The position numbers and the translations under genes were made by a program. From a virus: 62,510 nt of DNA. Of this stretch, positions 53,577 to 61,383 are shown piece by piece. Below the pieces are notes generated by a model. The model did no database searches. It was not told the origin of the DNA and saw nothing but the letters and a program-made list of their open reading frames with translations. The DNA lies in the IMG/VR virus record IMGVR_UViG_3300025570_000014, positions 1 to 62,510 of that record. One strand, given 5' to 3'. Within the stretch, counting starts at the first letter, position 1. Every line of letters starts with the position of its first letter.

Positions 53577-53608
53577 TAAATATACGAACAAAAAGTGACG
53601 TCTCCAAA
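53577..53608 (-). promoter_or_regulatory. Bacteroidota-type promoter for the FAD oxidoreductase gene
   Basis: Coding strand: TTTG (53605-53608), 20 bases, TATATTTA (53577-53584). The GTTCGTATATTTAC core is identical to the gp32 promoter. The -33 element lies in the loop of the preceding terminator hairpin. Confidence 0.65.
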
Positions 53609-53619
53609 GGAGACGCCAC
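53590..53619 (-). terminator. Rho-independent terminator after the Hc1-like gene
   Basis: On the minus strand GTGGCGTCTCC pairs with GGAGACGTCAC around a TTT loop, with one mismatch, and is followed by TTTTTG. The stem occupies 53595-53619. It overlaps the promoter of the following gene. Confidence 0.85.
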
Positions 53620-53671
53620 AGATGTCATGTTTTTTTAGTTACGACTGGCTATGAATCAGTCTATATGTTTT

Positions 53672-53842
53672 TTACTTCTTATCTTCAGCTACAGATGCTT
53701 TACGATATTCAGTTACTAATTTTTTAATTTCACCTAAGCATTTACGAGCTCTGCCGTGTGCTGCTTTAGATTTACCTTCATGTTCGGTTTTAAATGTTTC
53801 ATATAAACCTTCGATTTGTTCAAATAACTCTTGAGTATTCAT
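53672..53842 (-). CDS. Small Hc1-type histone-like protein, 56 aa
   Basis: Short gene from an ATG that overlaps the stop codon of the cupin-like gene (ATGA). The protein begins MNTQELFEQIEGLYETFKTE, and its second half, GKSKAAHGRARKCLGEIKKL followed by VTEYRKASVAEDKK, is the pattern of the Hc1-like histone H1 proteins of Bacteroidota (KAAGxRARKxLxEIKKLxxEYRKAS). The basic helix pair should bind DNA. It may condense phage DNA or act on the host nucleoid. It closes a transcription unit: a strong terminator follows about 50 bases later. Confidence 0.75.
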   Translation of the reverse strand: MNTQELFEQIEGLYETFKTEHEGKSKAAHGRARKCLGEIKKLVTEYRKASVAEDKK

Positions 53843-54090
53843 TTTTTTATAATTTTTATTGTTAAATTTTCGCTACCTTTTATTATCCTATGTAAATATC
53901 CACAAGGGATGTCAAAATTGAGATTTTCTGTGAGTTCAAATGGGAGTTCTTCATCAAATTGGAATTTCCATCCATTCCCTTCTATAACTTCTATTGTTCT
54001 ATCTTCTTGATCTTCATGCCAAATTAACGACATTGGGTCTACATTTTCTGAGAATGTTCTTATGTTTGAATTATCTGTGTATGGGTTCAT
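53839..54090 (-). CDS. Small cupin-like protein, 83 aa
   Basis: Starts MNPYTDNSNIRTFSENVDPM and continues LIWHEDQEDRTIEVIEGNGW, then WKFQFDEELPFELTEN and IPCGYLHRIIKGSENLTIKI. The pattern of short strands with a final P-x-G-x-x-H-x-x-x-x-G matches a minimal cupin fold, and similar small proteins are found in T4-like marine phages. Metal ligands could be His27 and His68, but this is not certain. It overlaps the fibre gene upstream by one base and the Hc1-like gene downstream by four. Confidence 0.5.
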   Translation of the reverse strand: MNPYTDNSNIRTFSENVDPMSLIWHEDQEDRTIEVIEGNGWKFQFDEELPFELTENLNFDIPCGYLHRIIKGSENLTIKIIKK

Positions 54091-55217
54091 TAACTTAGTC
54101 TTGTTGCTGTAATTTTAACAGCAGGTGTTGCTGGTCTAGTAGGGGTAGATGATGCTGCAGTGTATTTTAATATCATATCCGTATCATCGGTTGCCCAATA
54201 GAATTGAATATAATCTCCTGCTTCAAGTACTATTACAAGATTTCTATCTAATAAGGTTGCAGCAGTACCGGTATTTCCTGTTATGTCTATGTTGTTATTT
54301 GAATTTGGAACATCTACTCCATTTTTCTTTGCCCAAAAATACATGGAGGCGGTGCCTGAACTTGAAACTCTGTTTATTTGGGATATCATTGTAAATTCAT
54401 ATAATCCAGGGGTTGATACTGTAAGTTTAGAATTATCTACAAGTGTTATTCCGCTCTGTACCTGTGGGGTATCTATATCTATAAGAGTTTCTGTATTAGC
54501 AATAGACGCAGTATGGTTGGATAGGTTATACCCAATTGCGTATTGTGGGTATTCAAAACCACTTCGAACATTAACATATAGTGAACCTGTTGTTGCAGAG
54601 TTATCAATAACATAACCCATTATTACTGTAAGGGCAGGAGGAGTAGGGGGTATATTTACTAATTCACCATTAGATCCACCTAAATATAAAGTATCACCTG
54701 CTGTGTATGCACTCATATCTACATTTCTAACTAAACCTTGAGTAGTTACAAATCCTAAATCTCCACTGCCTATGTTCTCGGTTACAATTCCTATAGTATT
54801 TTCTGAAGCTTTTCTTGATAAATTATCAGCTAAATTTACGGACGGATAATTACCGACTGACCCGCTAATGAAAACAGCCTTATATTCTGATTCTAGAAGT
54901 GGTGCTCCTGTATTATTACGAGTATAGATTACATTCTCTTGACCTATTTGTAATGTAACGTTTCCCCCTTTAAGGGTTAAATCTAATGTACCGTCATTAT
55001 CGTTCCATCTTAATCTACCGGGTTTACCTGTTACTGAAGCTGTAGTATTAAAATCTACAAAATCTGAGATTATACCGCTAGAGGTAATGGGTAGATTTGC
55101 ATTGAGTATATCTTGTACTGTTTGTTGTTTTGTAACCCCACCTTGAACATTAACTAATAATTCTGTTCCGTCTAATGATGTTACGGCAGGTAATCCTGAA
55201 ATTGATAAGTTAGCCAT
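54090..55217 (-). CDS. Fibre protein with C1q-like C-terminal domain, 375 aa
   Basis: The first 60 residues (MANLSISGLPAVTSLDGTEL, then LLVNVQGGVTKQQTVQDIL) are a short fibre-base type module. Residues about 115-220 include YLGGSNGELV and MGYVID, a module also at the end of the fibre at 4651-6828. Residues about 225-375 look like a C1q/TNF jelly roll (GYNLSNHTASIANTETLIDI, STPGLYEFTMISQINRV, GDYIQFYWATDD). Probably a short trimeric fibre or tip. It is followed by the cupin-like gene and lies far from the main fibre locus. Confidence 0.65.
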   Translation of the reverse strand: MANLSISGLPAVTSLDGTELLVNVQGGVTKQQTVQDILNANLPITSSGIISDFVDFNTTASVTGKPGRLRWNDNDGTLDLTLKGGNVTLQIGQENVIYTRNNTGAPLLESEYKAVFISGSVGNYPSVNLADNLSRKASENTIGIVTENIGSGDLGFVTTQGLVRNVDMSAYTAGDTLYLGGSNGELVNIPPTPPALTVIMGYVIDNSATTGSLYVNVRSGFEYPQYAIGYNLSNHTASIANTETLIDIDTPQVQSGITLVDNSKLTVSTPGLYEFTMISQINRVSSSGTASMYFWAKKNGVDVPNSNNNIDITGNTGTAATLLDRNLVIVLEAGDYIQFYWATDDTDMILKYTAASSTPTRPATPAVKITATRLS

Positions 55218-55220
55218 ATC

Positions 55221-55490
55221 TTATGTTATTATTATTTTATTATTATCTTCTTGTAGAATATCAAATCCATCTTCTTGTAAGAGAAAACCTACATCTTGAA
55301 CGGGTTGTTCGGGTTTAATTCCTCCCCTATTACCCTCAAGCCAATTTAACTGTTGGATATAATGTTGGCGTCGGTTTTGTAACTCATTTAAATATTGATT
55401 GTAGTGGTTTACCTGCTCATTGAGAGATAAACTACGCACTTCATTCAACTTGATGAATTGGGGCCACAATATTTCATTAAATATATCCAC
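55221..55490 (-). CDS. Hypothetical protein, 89 aa
   Basis: Helical N-terminal two-thirds with many Gln, Asn and Leu (SLNEQVNHYNQYLNELQNRR) and an acidic end (LLQEDGFDILQEDNNKIIIT). It ends three bases before the C1q-tipped fibre start. Coiled coil is likely at residues 20-50. No function known; it may be a partner of the fibre. Confidence 0.45.
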   Translation of the reverse strand: MDIFNEILWPQFIKLNEVRSLSLNEQVNHYNQYLNELQNRRQHYIQQLNWLEGNRGGIKPEQPVQDVGFLLQEDGFDILQEDNNKIIIT

Positions 55491-55527
55491 TATTTATTTA
55501 TCTTGAATTTTTCTGTGTATGGGTTCA

Positions 55528-56109
55528 TTATCCTCCTATGTCTGCTATTACATCCTTAAAAATGGAATGAACTTCTTTACCTTTAACGGCTGATTTGAGT
55601 CCGTATAATCCTCCCTTAAGGTAACTTGCTTTTTTAAGATAGGAAGCAGCATCACCTCCTGCTTGACCCGCCATCAATAGAATTACAATAGCGTAAAGAA
55701 TTTCTGAAATTTGTTTCTTCTTTTTTTCATCCTTAGTAAACAGTCCTACTATTCTTTTAATTGGAGCTTGAAATGCTTTCTCATTATCGTGAGTCCATTT
55801 ATAGATATTTTTTGCTGCTTCTTCACCTTTACCCCAATTGTATTTTTTAGACATTTTTTGGGCAAACTTAGCAAGCATATTAGCTACAGTATTAGATAAT
55901 AGGATATAACCTATAATACCTACTACACCTGCAACCTCATCTAATTTTTCTTCTTTACCTTTTAATTCACCTTTTATAGCGGTAGCTAATTGAGCTCCTA
56001 AAGCATCAAATTCATTATCAAATGCTTTTTCTTCGGATCCATTATCTTCTAATTCTTCTTTAAGAAGAGGATTATTTTTTAAATATGCTTTGTAATCGAA
56101 AGTATCCAT
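55528..56109 (-). CDS. Putative internal virion protein with two hydrophobic helices, 193 aa
   Basis: I use the ATG at 56109, which forms a TAATG overlap with the upstream stop, rather than a TTG two codons earlier. The start MDTFDYKAYLKNNPLLKEEL has a leader of the same type as its neighbours, with LKE as a possible gp21 site. Two apolar stretches follow: VVGIIGYILLSNTVANMLA near 65 and ISEILYAIVILLMAGQAGG near 137. If packed and ejected, these could insert in the host membrane. Holin-like behaviour is an alternative. Function unknown. Confidence 0.5.
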   Translation of the reverse strand: MDTFDYKAYLKNNPLLKEELEDNGSEEKAFDNEFDALGAQLATAIKGELKGKEEKLDEVAGVVGIIGYILLSNTVANMLAKFAQKMSKKYNWGKGEEAAKNIYKWTHDNEKAFQAPIKRIVGLFTKDEKKKKQISEILYAIVILLMAGQAGGDAASYLKKASYLKGGLYGLKSAVKGKEVHSIFKDVIADIGG

Positions 56110-56750
56110 TACCAATAGGTATTCATTTTAGGTCCTAAACCGAGAGCGGGAGCATATCTAGGGAGATTACAACTCCAATATCCCGCAGTTGTTCTATCTT
56201 TCTTTTGGTCACAATTGTGACGAGCTGCAAAGGCGTTACGGGCTTCTTTATCTTTAATTTTTGCTCTTAAACCACCTGATCCAAATGAGACTTTTTTAAC
56301 TTTGTCTCCATCCATCACATAAACATAGTAAGCTTTAGAACCACCACGTTTTGGTTTACCTATTTCAACTTCTTTACCTTTAAATTCTGCTTCCTCTATG
56401 TTTTTGGGTAAGTCAAGTGGTACTTTTTTACCTTCATAAATTCCAAACTTACCAATGTCAGTATTTTCTATTAGGTGTAGACTATTTTCATCTAGACTAA
56501 TAGTTTTCCACCCATTCAGCATACGAGCTTCAGCAAATAATTGTAGGTATTTTTTAGATCCGATTCTAAATACATTGTCTTGCAATGAGACGCCATTATC
56601 GATGTGATACCGTAGACCTTCGCTTATAGGCGCTTTAGTCTCGAGTAAAGCGATTTTAGGTGCCGTATCACAACCACCACAACCACATGAACATGGTTCT
56701 TGTGGGATTTGATATCCCTGTATTGCTTCTTGAATGTATTTTTTAATCAT
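56109..56750 (-). CDS. Putative internal protein with Cys-rich N-terminal and basic C-terminal domain, 213 aa
   Basis: Begins MIKKYIQEAIQGYQ, a leader with IQE as the possible gp21 site, followed at once by a cysteine cluster EPCSCGCGGCD that could bind metal. The C-terminal 80 residues, from KPKRGGSKAYYVYVMDGDKV through VSFGSGGLRAKIKDKEARNA to FAARHNCDQKKDRTTAGYWS, form a motif found in head-gene regions of many marine T4-like phages. The cleaved product would start at the metal cluster. Likely packaged with the DNA; the biochemical role is unknown. Confidence 0.55.
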   Translation of the reverse strand: MIKKYIQEAIQGYQIPQEPCSCGCGGCDTAPKIALLETKAPISEGLRYHIDNGVSLQDNVFRIGSKKYLQLFAEARMLNGWKTISLDENSLHLIENTDIGKFGIYEGKKVPLDLPKNIEEAEFKGKEVEIGKPKRGGSKAYYVYVMDGDKVKKVSFGSGGLRAKIKDKEARNAFAARHNCDQKKDRTTAGYWSCNLPRYAPALGLGPKMNTYW

Positions 56751-56774
56751 ATTAATTGTAATTTATTTCATTTA

Positions 56775-57425
56775 CTAATTACCCGTATAAGCATTAAATA
56801 CTTTTTTTCTTAGAGAATTTGCTCTTGCATTATCCCAATTGCTATGAGAAAGGAATATTGTGTTTTTGGGGTCAAAACGTCCCCTTACATATACTAAATC
56901 GTCGGGTCTGCGTAATTCGGCTGTTAACTTACTAAAAGCTAATATTGCTTTTGGAATACCTTGCCATAGATTATTAGGTCTTAAATGACCATCAACATAT
57001 GCCATAAAAGCACGTTCTTGCTTTTCATTAAAAGGATTTTCAAATTTTAACAATTCAGTCTCTAACCTGTCATCAAAAGGAATTTCTTCATTAGATGGTT
57101 TATATAGTATTGTATCTTCGTAGTGTTCTATTGCTCCATCAGCAAAGTCTTCAGCAGAAACTTCTATTTCTTCTGGGTCAGATCCTTTAGCATTACTCCT
57201 GGCTTCATTATACCATGTATCGTTCATTACTTCTATAGATTCTTCTAGGTCTTCATCTGAAATATCAGGATGTTTTGCTTTAATAAAGTTTATTACTGCT
57301 TCTTTATATTTTGGTCCTGCTTGTTCTATATCTGCACTATCTTCTGATGCCTCTATATACCATATATCATCTTCATATAGCTTACCTTCTGCGAGGAATT
57401 GTCTAAAAATATTTAATTCTTTCAT
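56775..57425 (-). CDS. Leader-bearing small protein A, 216 aa
   Basis: N terminus MKELNIFRQFLAEGKLYEDD is nearly a sister of the next two genes' starts and closely resembles the T4 internal-protein targeting sequence (MKTYQEFIAE as I recall it). FLAE-G would be the gp21 cut. The rest is acidic in the first half (YNEARSNAKGSDPEEIEVSA) and more basic at the end (NARANSLRKKVFNAYTGN). No known domain. A late-type motif at 57437-57447 precedes it. Probably an internal head protein delivered with DNA (inference). Confidence 0.55.
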   Translation of the reverse strand: MKELNIFRQFLAEGKLYEDDIWYIEASEDSADIEQAGPKYKEAVINFIKAKHPDISDEDLEESIEVMNDTWYNEARSNAKGSDPEEIEVSAEDFADGAIEHYEDTILYKPSNEEIPFDDRLETELLKFENPFNEKQERAFMAYVDGHLRPNNLWQGIPKAILAFSKLTAELRRPDDLVYVRGRFDPKNTIFLSHSNWDNARANSLRKKVFNAYTGN

Positions 57426-57445
57426 TTTATTTTTGTTTATAAATA

Positions 57446-58066
57446 TTAATTGTAATTATCCATACCGAAATCGGCAATTTTACCTTTCCATAAATCAGCA
57501 TCTTTTTCTCCAAATGGATCTAAGTCACTAAATACACCTAGATTTGATACTCCGGCGAACTTGAATGAGTCTACATATTCTTCATCCATGTATTGTTGGG
57601 TAAGCATTTTGGCTTCTTCTTCAGTGTCTGCTGCTACATAAAGAATTACCTCTAAACTTTCCATAGGATCCCTAAATGAAGTAGAAAAGATAGTTTGGTT
57701 GGGGTCAATGCTATATTGTGTAGTATCAATTTCTAAACTATCATCATAATCTCCTGCCCCTGCACTAGTGTTAGCAAATTGAGGAACGTACCAATTCCCT
57801 AACTCAAATACTCCTTCATCTTTAAGGTTACCTTCAAATTCTTTTTGCCCTTCATCACTTATATCTATGAAGCCTACTGTATCATCTGTAAATGGGAATA
57901 AAGGTCCATATTTGTCTTGTACATATGATTTAGCAATTTCTTTAGCTTTGAACTTATCGTCCGCTTTTACACGAATAATTGTCTGCTTTCCCTTCCTGTA
58001 GTTTTTAAATTCAGTAGTGTATATTTCTTCGTTGAGAAATTGTCTAAATCTATGTAATTCTTCCAT
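57446..58066 (-). CDS. Leader-bearing small protein B, 206 aa
   Basis: Starts MEELHRFRQFLNEEIYTTEF, sharing FRQFL-x-E with protein A. The mature part appears to contain two similar halves: KNYRKGKQTIIRVKADDKFK with KEIAKSYVQDKYGP, and FRDPMESLEVILYVAADTEE with AKMLTQQYMDEEYV. Each has a strand followed by a helix ending in YxxE or similar, so an internal duplication of an alpha/beta unit is likely. No enzyme motif. It lies 20 bases upstream of protein A. Confidence 0.5.
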   Translation of the reverse strand: MEELHRFRQFLNEEIYTTEFKNYRKGKQTIIRVKADDKFKAKEIAKSYVQDKYGPLFPFTDDTVGFIDISDEGQKEFEGNLKDEGVFELGNWYVPQFANTSAGAGDYDDSLEIDTTQYSIDPNQTIFSTSFRDPMESLEVILYVAADTEEEAKMLTQQYMDEEYVDSFKFAGVSNLGVFSDLDPFGEKDADLWKGKIADFGMDNYN

Positions 58067-58082
58067 TTTAATTTATTTTATT

Positions 58083-58496
58083 TCAGCTAGGTAATTCTTC
58101 TCTAGTATCACCAGGATAAAGATCTTTATTTGCATTGAAAAATTCAGAGTAATCTTTATCTACATACTTTCCATAAGTAAAAAAATCACTATCTTTCCAA
58201 TAATCATCGGCCCAAATCTCAACCATATCTTCATTTTGGTATTTAAATATATCGTCCTTCGATAATTTTAAATCATACGCTACCTGACCTTTGGAAAGAT
58301 GGGTTATTAAAGACTGAATGATTTGATTTTTTTTATATTTAGAAAATTCAGATAATGGTTTTTTGGCAAAAGGATTTTTATCATAATAATCAATTACCTC
58401 TTGTGGTGGGTTGAATTTATTTATAAATTTAATATTACCATCATTTTCGTATAGCCTACCTTCAGTTATGTATTTTCTTAAATCGAAATTGTCCAT
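58083..58496 (-). CDS. Leader-bearing small protein C, 137 aa
   Basis: Starts MDNFDLRKYITEGRLYENDG; YITE-G fits the (I/L)-x-E cleavage rule, and GRLYEND repeats the GKLYEDD of protein A right after the cut. The remainder is acidic and aromatic (DMVEIWADDYWKDSDFFTYG) with a predicted helix at FSKYKKNQIIQSLITHL. The acidic, DNA-mimic-like surface could suit an inhibitor of host DNA enzymes; this is speculation. No family recognised. Confidence 0.5.
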   Translation of the reverse strand: MDNFDLRKYITEGRLYENDGNIKFINKFNPPQEVIDYYDKNPFAKKPLSEFSKYKKNQIIQSLITHLSKGQVAYDLKLSKDDIFKYQNEDMVEIWADDYWKDSDFFTYGKYVDKDYSEFFNANKDLYPGDTREELPS

Positions 58497-58510
58497 TTTA
58501 TTTTATTTTA

Positions 58511-58705
58511 TCAGATTTCTGTAAATCCTAAAGATTTAAGCATATCATATTCAAAATTATCTCTAATGTATTCTGCTAAGTCAGCACGTTCTTCATCGTG
58601 ACCCCCTGCATCAAGGATATTATGTATTTTGATAAACATGTCTGCTTGTATATCGTCATTTTCACCTTCTATAAGGAATCGTTGGAATTTAGTTAGTTTT
58701 TTCAT
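58511..58705 (-). CDS. Leader-bearing small protein D, 64 aa
   Basis: Very short: MKKLTKFQRFLIEGENDDIQ, then an acidic helical region ending FEYDMLKSLGFTEI. FLIE-G matches the leader family. After cleavage only about 50 residues would remain, comparable to the smallest internal proteins of T4. A perfect late-type motif at 58717-58727 lies 11 bases upstream, so proteins D, C, B and A may share one late message. Confidence 0.5.
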   Translation of the reverse strand: MKKLTKFQRFLIEGENDDIQADMFIKIHNILDAGGHDEERADLAEYIRDNFEYDMLKSLGFTEI

Positions 58706-58725
58706 TTTAGTTTTATTTATAAATA

Positions 58726-59871
58726 TTAGTTGAAATCAATTTCGTTATTAAATTCAATATCAACATCTTCATTAGAGGGTGAAATAAATTTAGTAATATA
58801 TTCAATTCCAGTATTAAGTAAACTTTTAACTTGGTTTACAGTTTTACTTAATAAATTTTCTTGAAGAGATTTTGAAGGATTAAAAATAAGAGATACTACA
58901 CTCCAAAATCTATATTTACCCGTTTTGCCTTTAGGATTTTCAGAAGATTTAAGGTCTGCGCTTTTAGTTGATGTAGATTTAAATCTTACAGTAAGATTTA
59001 TTTTATCTGCTATTTTAGCCACATATGAATCGTCATTAACTGAGTTAATAGAAGCTTTAGATAAGGAGGGGTCAGCAGATAATACCCAATCTGCGGAAGC
59101 AGCATCATTTACCCCAAATTTTTTATACCCAGACATAGCTTCTTTAGCAAAAGCTATTTTGAATTCTTCACTTTTATTAAATAAAGCTTGAAGTTTACCC
59201 CGCATTTCTTTATGTGCTTTATCTCCATCTATAATTATAGAGTCTTCACCTTGTTTTAAGCTTTGACCTACAGTACCCATTTTGGTTACCCCAGATTCAA
59301 CAAATTTATTAAAAGTATTTATTACATCTTGGGCTTCAGCAGAATCTAATAATTCAGGAGTATCCTCCATCGCAGCATAAAACGTAGCTAGAGACTCAGC
59401 TTTACCTCCACTCATTAATTGAGAAGGGCCTACTTTAACTGAGATCATTTTATCTCCTAAAATTACATCAGTTTTGGGAGTTGTATTTTTAGCTCCAAAT
59501 TTACTCCAAAAGGGGGTAATAGAAGTTTCTAATCCTCTTCCAGTCCCTTGAGCTGAGTCTCCTCCTGAAAGGTTTAGGTCTTGGATTATAGCTTCTGATT
59601 TTTTAACCATTTGAGGGTTTTGGGTTAATTTTTTAATTTCTTTGGGATCTATAGCTCCTTCTGGTGGGGTTAATTTATTTACATTATACCAAGCTTGGAC
59701 TAAAGCTGCTTCAAATAAAGTAGCATCACCTGTGTCTGCTTCATTTAAGTCAATCCCCATCTCCTTTAACATTCCCTCTAACATAAGCATATCCTGAGCA
59801 TCATTGATGTCAGGATATCCTTTTGGAAATTTGTATGAAACTTTCCTTAAAAATTTTTCTAATATATCCAT
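58726..59871 (-). CDS. Putative PD-(D/E)XK-like virion nuclease, 381 aa
   Basis: Has a possible PD-(D/E)XK core. A helix ATLFEAALVQAWYNVNK carries Glu54; after a spacer comes KTDVILGDKMISVKVGPSQL with Asp135 and Lys146, the D-x(n)-x-x-K hairpin, although the acidic residue before Lys is Ser. I recall similar strings (KTDVILG, SVK, QLMSGGKAES) from other marine T4-like phages. The first residues MDILEKFLRKVSYKFP are leader-like but lack the (L/I)-x-E cut. The C-terminal third is Ser/Lys-rich. It may cut host DNA after ejection, or be a structural relic of the fold. It is linked by one-base overlap to the 114-residue gene. Confidence 0.5.
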   Translation of the reverse strand: MDILEKFLRKVSYKFPKGYPDINDAQDMLMLEGMLKEMGIDLNEADTGDATLFEAALVQAWYNVNKLTPPEGAIDPKEIKKLTQNPQMVKKSEAIIQDLNLSGGDSAQGTGRGLETSITPFWSKFGAKNTTPKTDVILGDKMISVKVGPSQLMSGGKAESLATFYAAMEDTPELLDSAEAQDVINTFNKFVESGVTKMGTVGQSLKQGEDSIIIDGDKAHKEMRGKLQALFNKSEEFKIAFAKEAMSGYKKFGVNDAASADWVLSADPSLSKASINSVNDDSYVAKIADKINLTVRFKSTSTKSADLKSSENPKGKTGKYRFWSVVSLIFNPSKSLQENLLSKTVNQVKSLLNTGIEYITKFISPSNEDVDIEFNNEIDFN

Positions 59872-60215
59872 TATTTAACTTTCAACTGTTTTAATGTCAT
59901 AAAGATTTTAGAAATAGCACTTGGATCCCCAGACTTCATCATAGCGTTAAAAGTTTTTACTACTTCATCTTTATGTTTAATGTTAGTAATACCTTTCCCA
60001 TTAGCTAGTAAAGTAATAGCTTGTTTGAGAAGAGATGTATCTATGCTACTATCTAAATCAGCCATTTTTGTCGTAAAACTTAAAATAGGACCTGAGAGTT
60101 TTTCTGATCCTTTATCAGGAGTTTCTTCGGATACTTGTTCTAGGAGGGCTTCTTTTATAAGTTGTTTTAATTCTAATTTTCTCATTGTATTTTTTAATTC
60201 ACCGTAGGTTTCCAT
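59871..60215 (-). CDS. Hypothetical helical protein, 114 aa
   Basis: From the first ATG the start is METYGELKNTM; a second ATG ten codons later gives MRKLELKQLIKEALLEQVSE, which fits the leader family with LIKE as a possible cut. The rest is helical (SLLKQAITLLANGKGITNIK, then VVKTFNAMMKSGDPSAISKI). It overlaps the nuclease-like gene by one base. Possibly a small partner or inhibitor of that protein; this is position-based only. Confidence 0.5.
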   Translation of the reverse strand: METYGELKNTMRKLELKQLIKEALLEQVSEETPDKGSEKLSGPILSFTTKMADLDSSIDTSLLKQAITLLANGKGITNIKHKDEVVKTFNAMMKSGDPSAISKIFMTLKQLKVK

Positions 60216-60217
60216 AA

Positions 60218-60721
60218 TTATAAATCTTCTACTGATGCCGGTACTGCAGGTTCAATATCAACACTAATGTCTTCACTTTCTCCACCTCCTATTGGATCTC
60301 CTCCAATTGGTTCGTCTAATTCTTCGTCTTTAGGAACAGTTGCAAATTGGTATCTTAATAATCTTGAAATGGCTTCACAAGCCTGTTGTTCTTCTGATAG
60401 GGATTCCAGCCAATATTTTTTACCCGCTACGTTTGCTGTGTAGAGTCCTTTATTGGCTTCGTCACCTTCATAAATTAAATAAAAATCTGCACCATTTACA
60501 AGCATAACTCTAAATGTAGTAGGTTTTGGTGCTACCCATTGAATGTCTTTAACGAAAGGTTCATATTGAAAATCAAATAAATCATCCATTACTCCCTTTA
60601 AAGAAGGGAAGCTATCAATCATAGGAAACTTATTAGGAACCAACTCAGGTTGGTCAGTCTTTTCAGCATAAATATCCTTAGCTAATAGACGGATTTTTTC
60701 TTTGAATTCCGACTTTTTCAT
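60218..60721 (-). CDS. Hypothetical protein, 167 aa
   Basis: Starts MKKSEFKEKIRLLAKDIYAE, sharing MKKSE(F/L)KE with the internal leader-like segments of the gene at 61383-62105. The middle has beta strands with FRVMLVNGADFYLIYEGDEA; the end is an acidic, Gly-rich tail (GGDPIGGGESEDISVDIEPA). No known domain. One-base overlap with the gene before it. It belongs by context to the internal-protein cluster. Confidence 0.5.
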   Translation of the reverse strand: MKKSEFKEKIRLLAKDIYAEKTDQPELVPNKFPMIDSFPSLKGVMDDLFDFQYEPFVKDIQWVAPKPTTFRVMLVNGADFYLIYEGDEANKGLYTANVAGKKYWLESLSEEQQACEAISRLLRYQFATVPKDEELDEPIGGDPIGGGESEDISVDIEPAVPASVEDL

Positions 60722-61383
60722 TATGATTTTTTTAATTTAGCAGTTACTTCTTTGAATAGTTCATCTTTAGTAATATCTCTACCTAATGCTTTTGTAAAGG
60801 CCTTTATCATATCGATTTCAGTACTAGCACCGCGTTTAAGTTGTTTAAGAACTCTTATTAATTCTCTTTCAGAAAAATCATAATCAACTTTAGCTTCAGC
60901 TATCGCTTTTTTACCTCTTAATTTAGCAATTGCATTATCAATGCGATTTAATTTTCTACCATACTCATTTGCAATTGGGCCTCCTTCTGGTTCAGCTTCT
61001 TGCTCCATATCTCTCATTAATTGAGCTTTTTCTTTTTCAAGAAATTTAATCTTAGAAGCATTTTTAACTGCTGCATAATTAGGATTAATAGATTTTTTAG
61101 GAGTTGATTTAGGAGCATTAGCTGCCTTTTCTCGCTCCATTCTATCTGCTCTTTGTTTTACTAAAACAGGATCATTAAAATCCATAAGTTCTTTTAAATC
61201 AAAGGTATCCTTAAACTTCATTACATGGTCCTCTTTTTTATTCTCTTCACCTTTAGTTAACTTACGTTCATTTTTAGGTGTTTGAGGCTTACCATGTTTA
61301 GCTATATTAGTAGCTAAAGCGTATGCTAAAGATGTTCTTTCATCTTTAGACATTTTTTCTAATTTAGTTTTTTCCTTAGCCAT
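60721..61383 (-). CDS. Hypothetical basic helical protein, 220 aa
   Basis: Lys/Glu/Ala-rich throughout; MAKEKTKLEKMSKDERTSLA at the start, a helix-rich centre (KIKFLEKEKAQLMRDMEQEA) and a folded C-terminal 70 residues (ERELIRVLKQLKRGASTEID, then AFTKALGRDITKDELFKEVT). It is coupled by one-base overlaps to both neighbours. No membrane segment. Scaffold-like or DNA-binding are both compatible with its composition. Confidence 0.5.
   Translation of the reverse strand: MAKEKTKLEKMSKDERTSLAYALATNIAKHGKPQTPKNERKLTKGEENKKEDHVMKFKDTFDLKELMDFNDPVLVKQRADRMEREKAANAPKSTPKKSINPNYAAVKNASKIKFLEKEKAQLMRDMEQEAEPEGGPIANEYGRKLNRIDNAIAKLRGKKAIAEAKVDYDFSERELIRVLKQLKRGASTEIDMIKAFTKALGRDITKDELFKEVTAKLKKS

Noticed and set aside
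53559-53591. Upstream extension of the FAD enzyme to a TTG at 53591
   Set aside because: The extension would be encoded by the promoter -7 region and the end of the terminator; the ATG at 53558 gives the normal start MEKIVIIGAG.
56110-56115. TTG start for the 193-residue membrane-type protein
   Set aside because: The ATG two codons later makes a TAATG overlap with the upstream stop, as is common in this genome.
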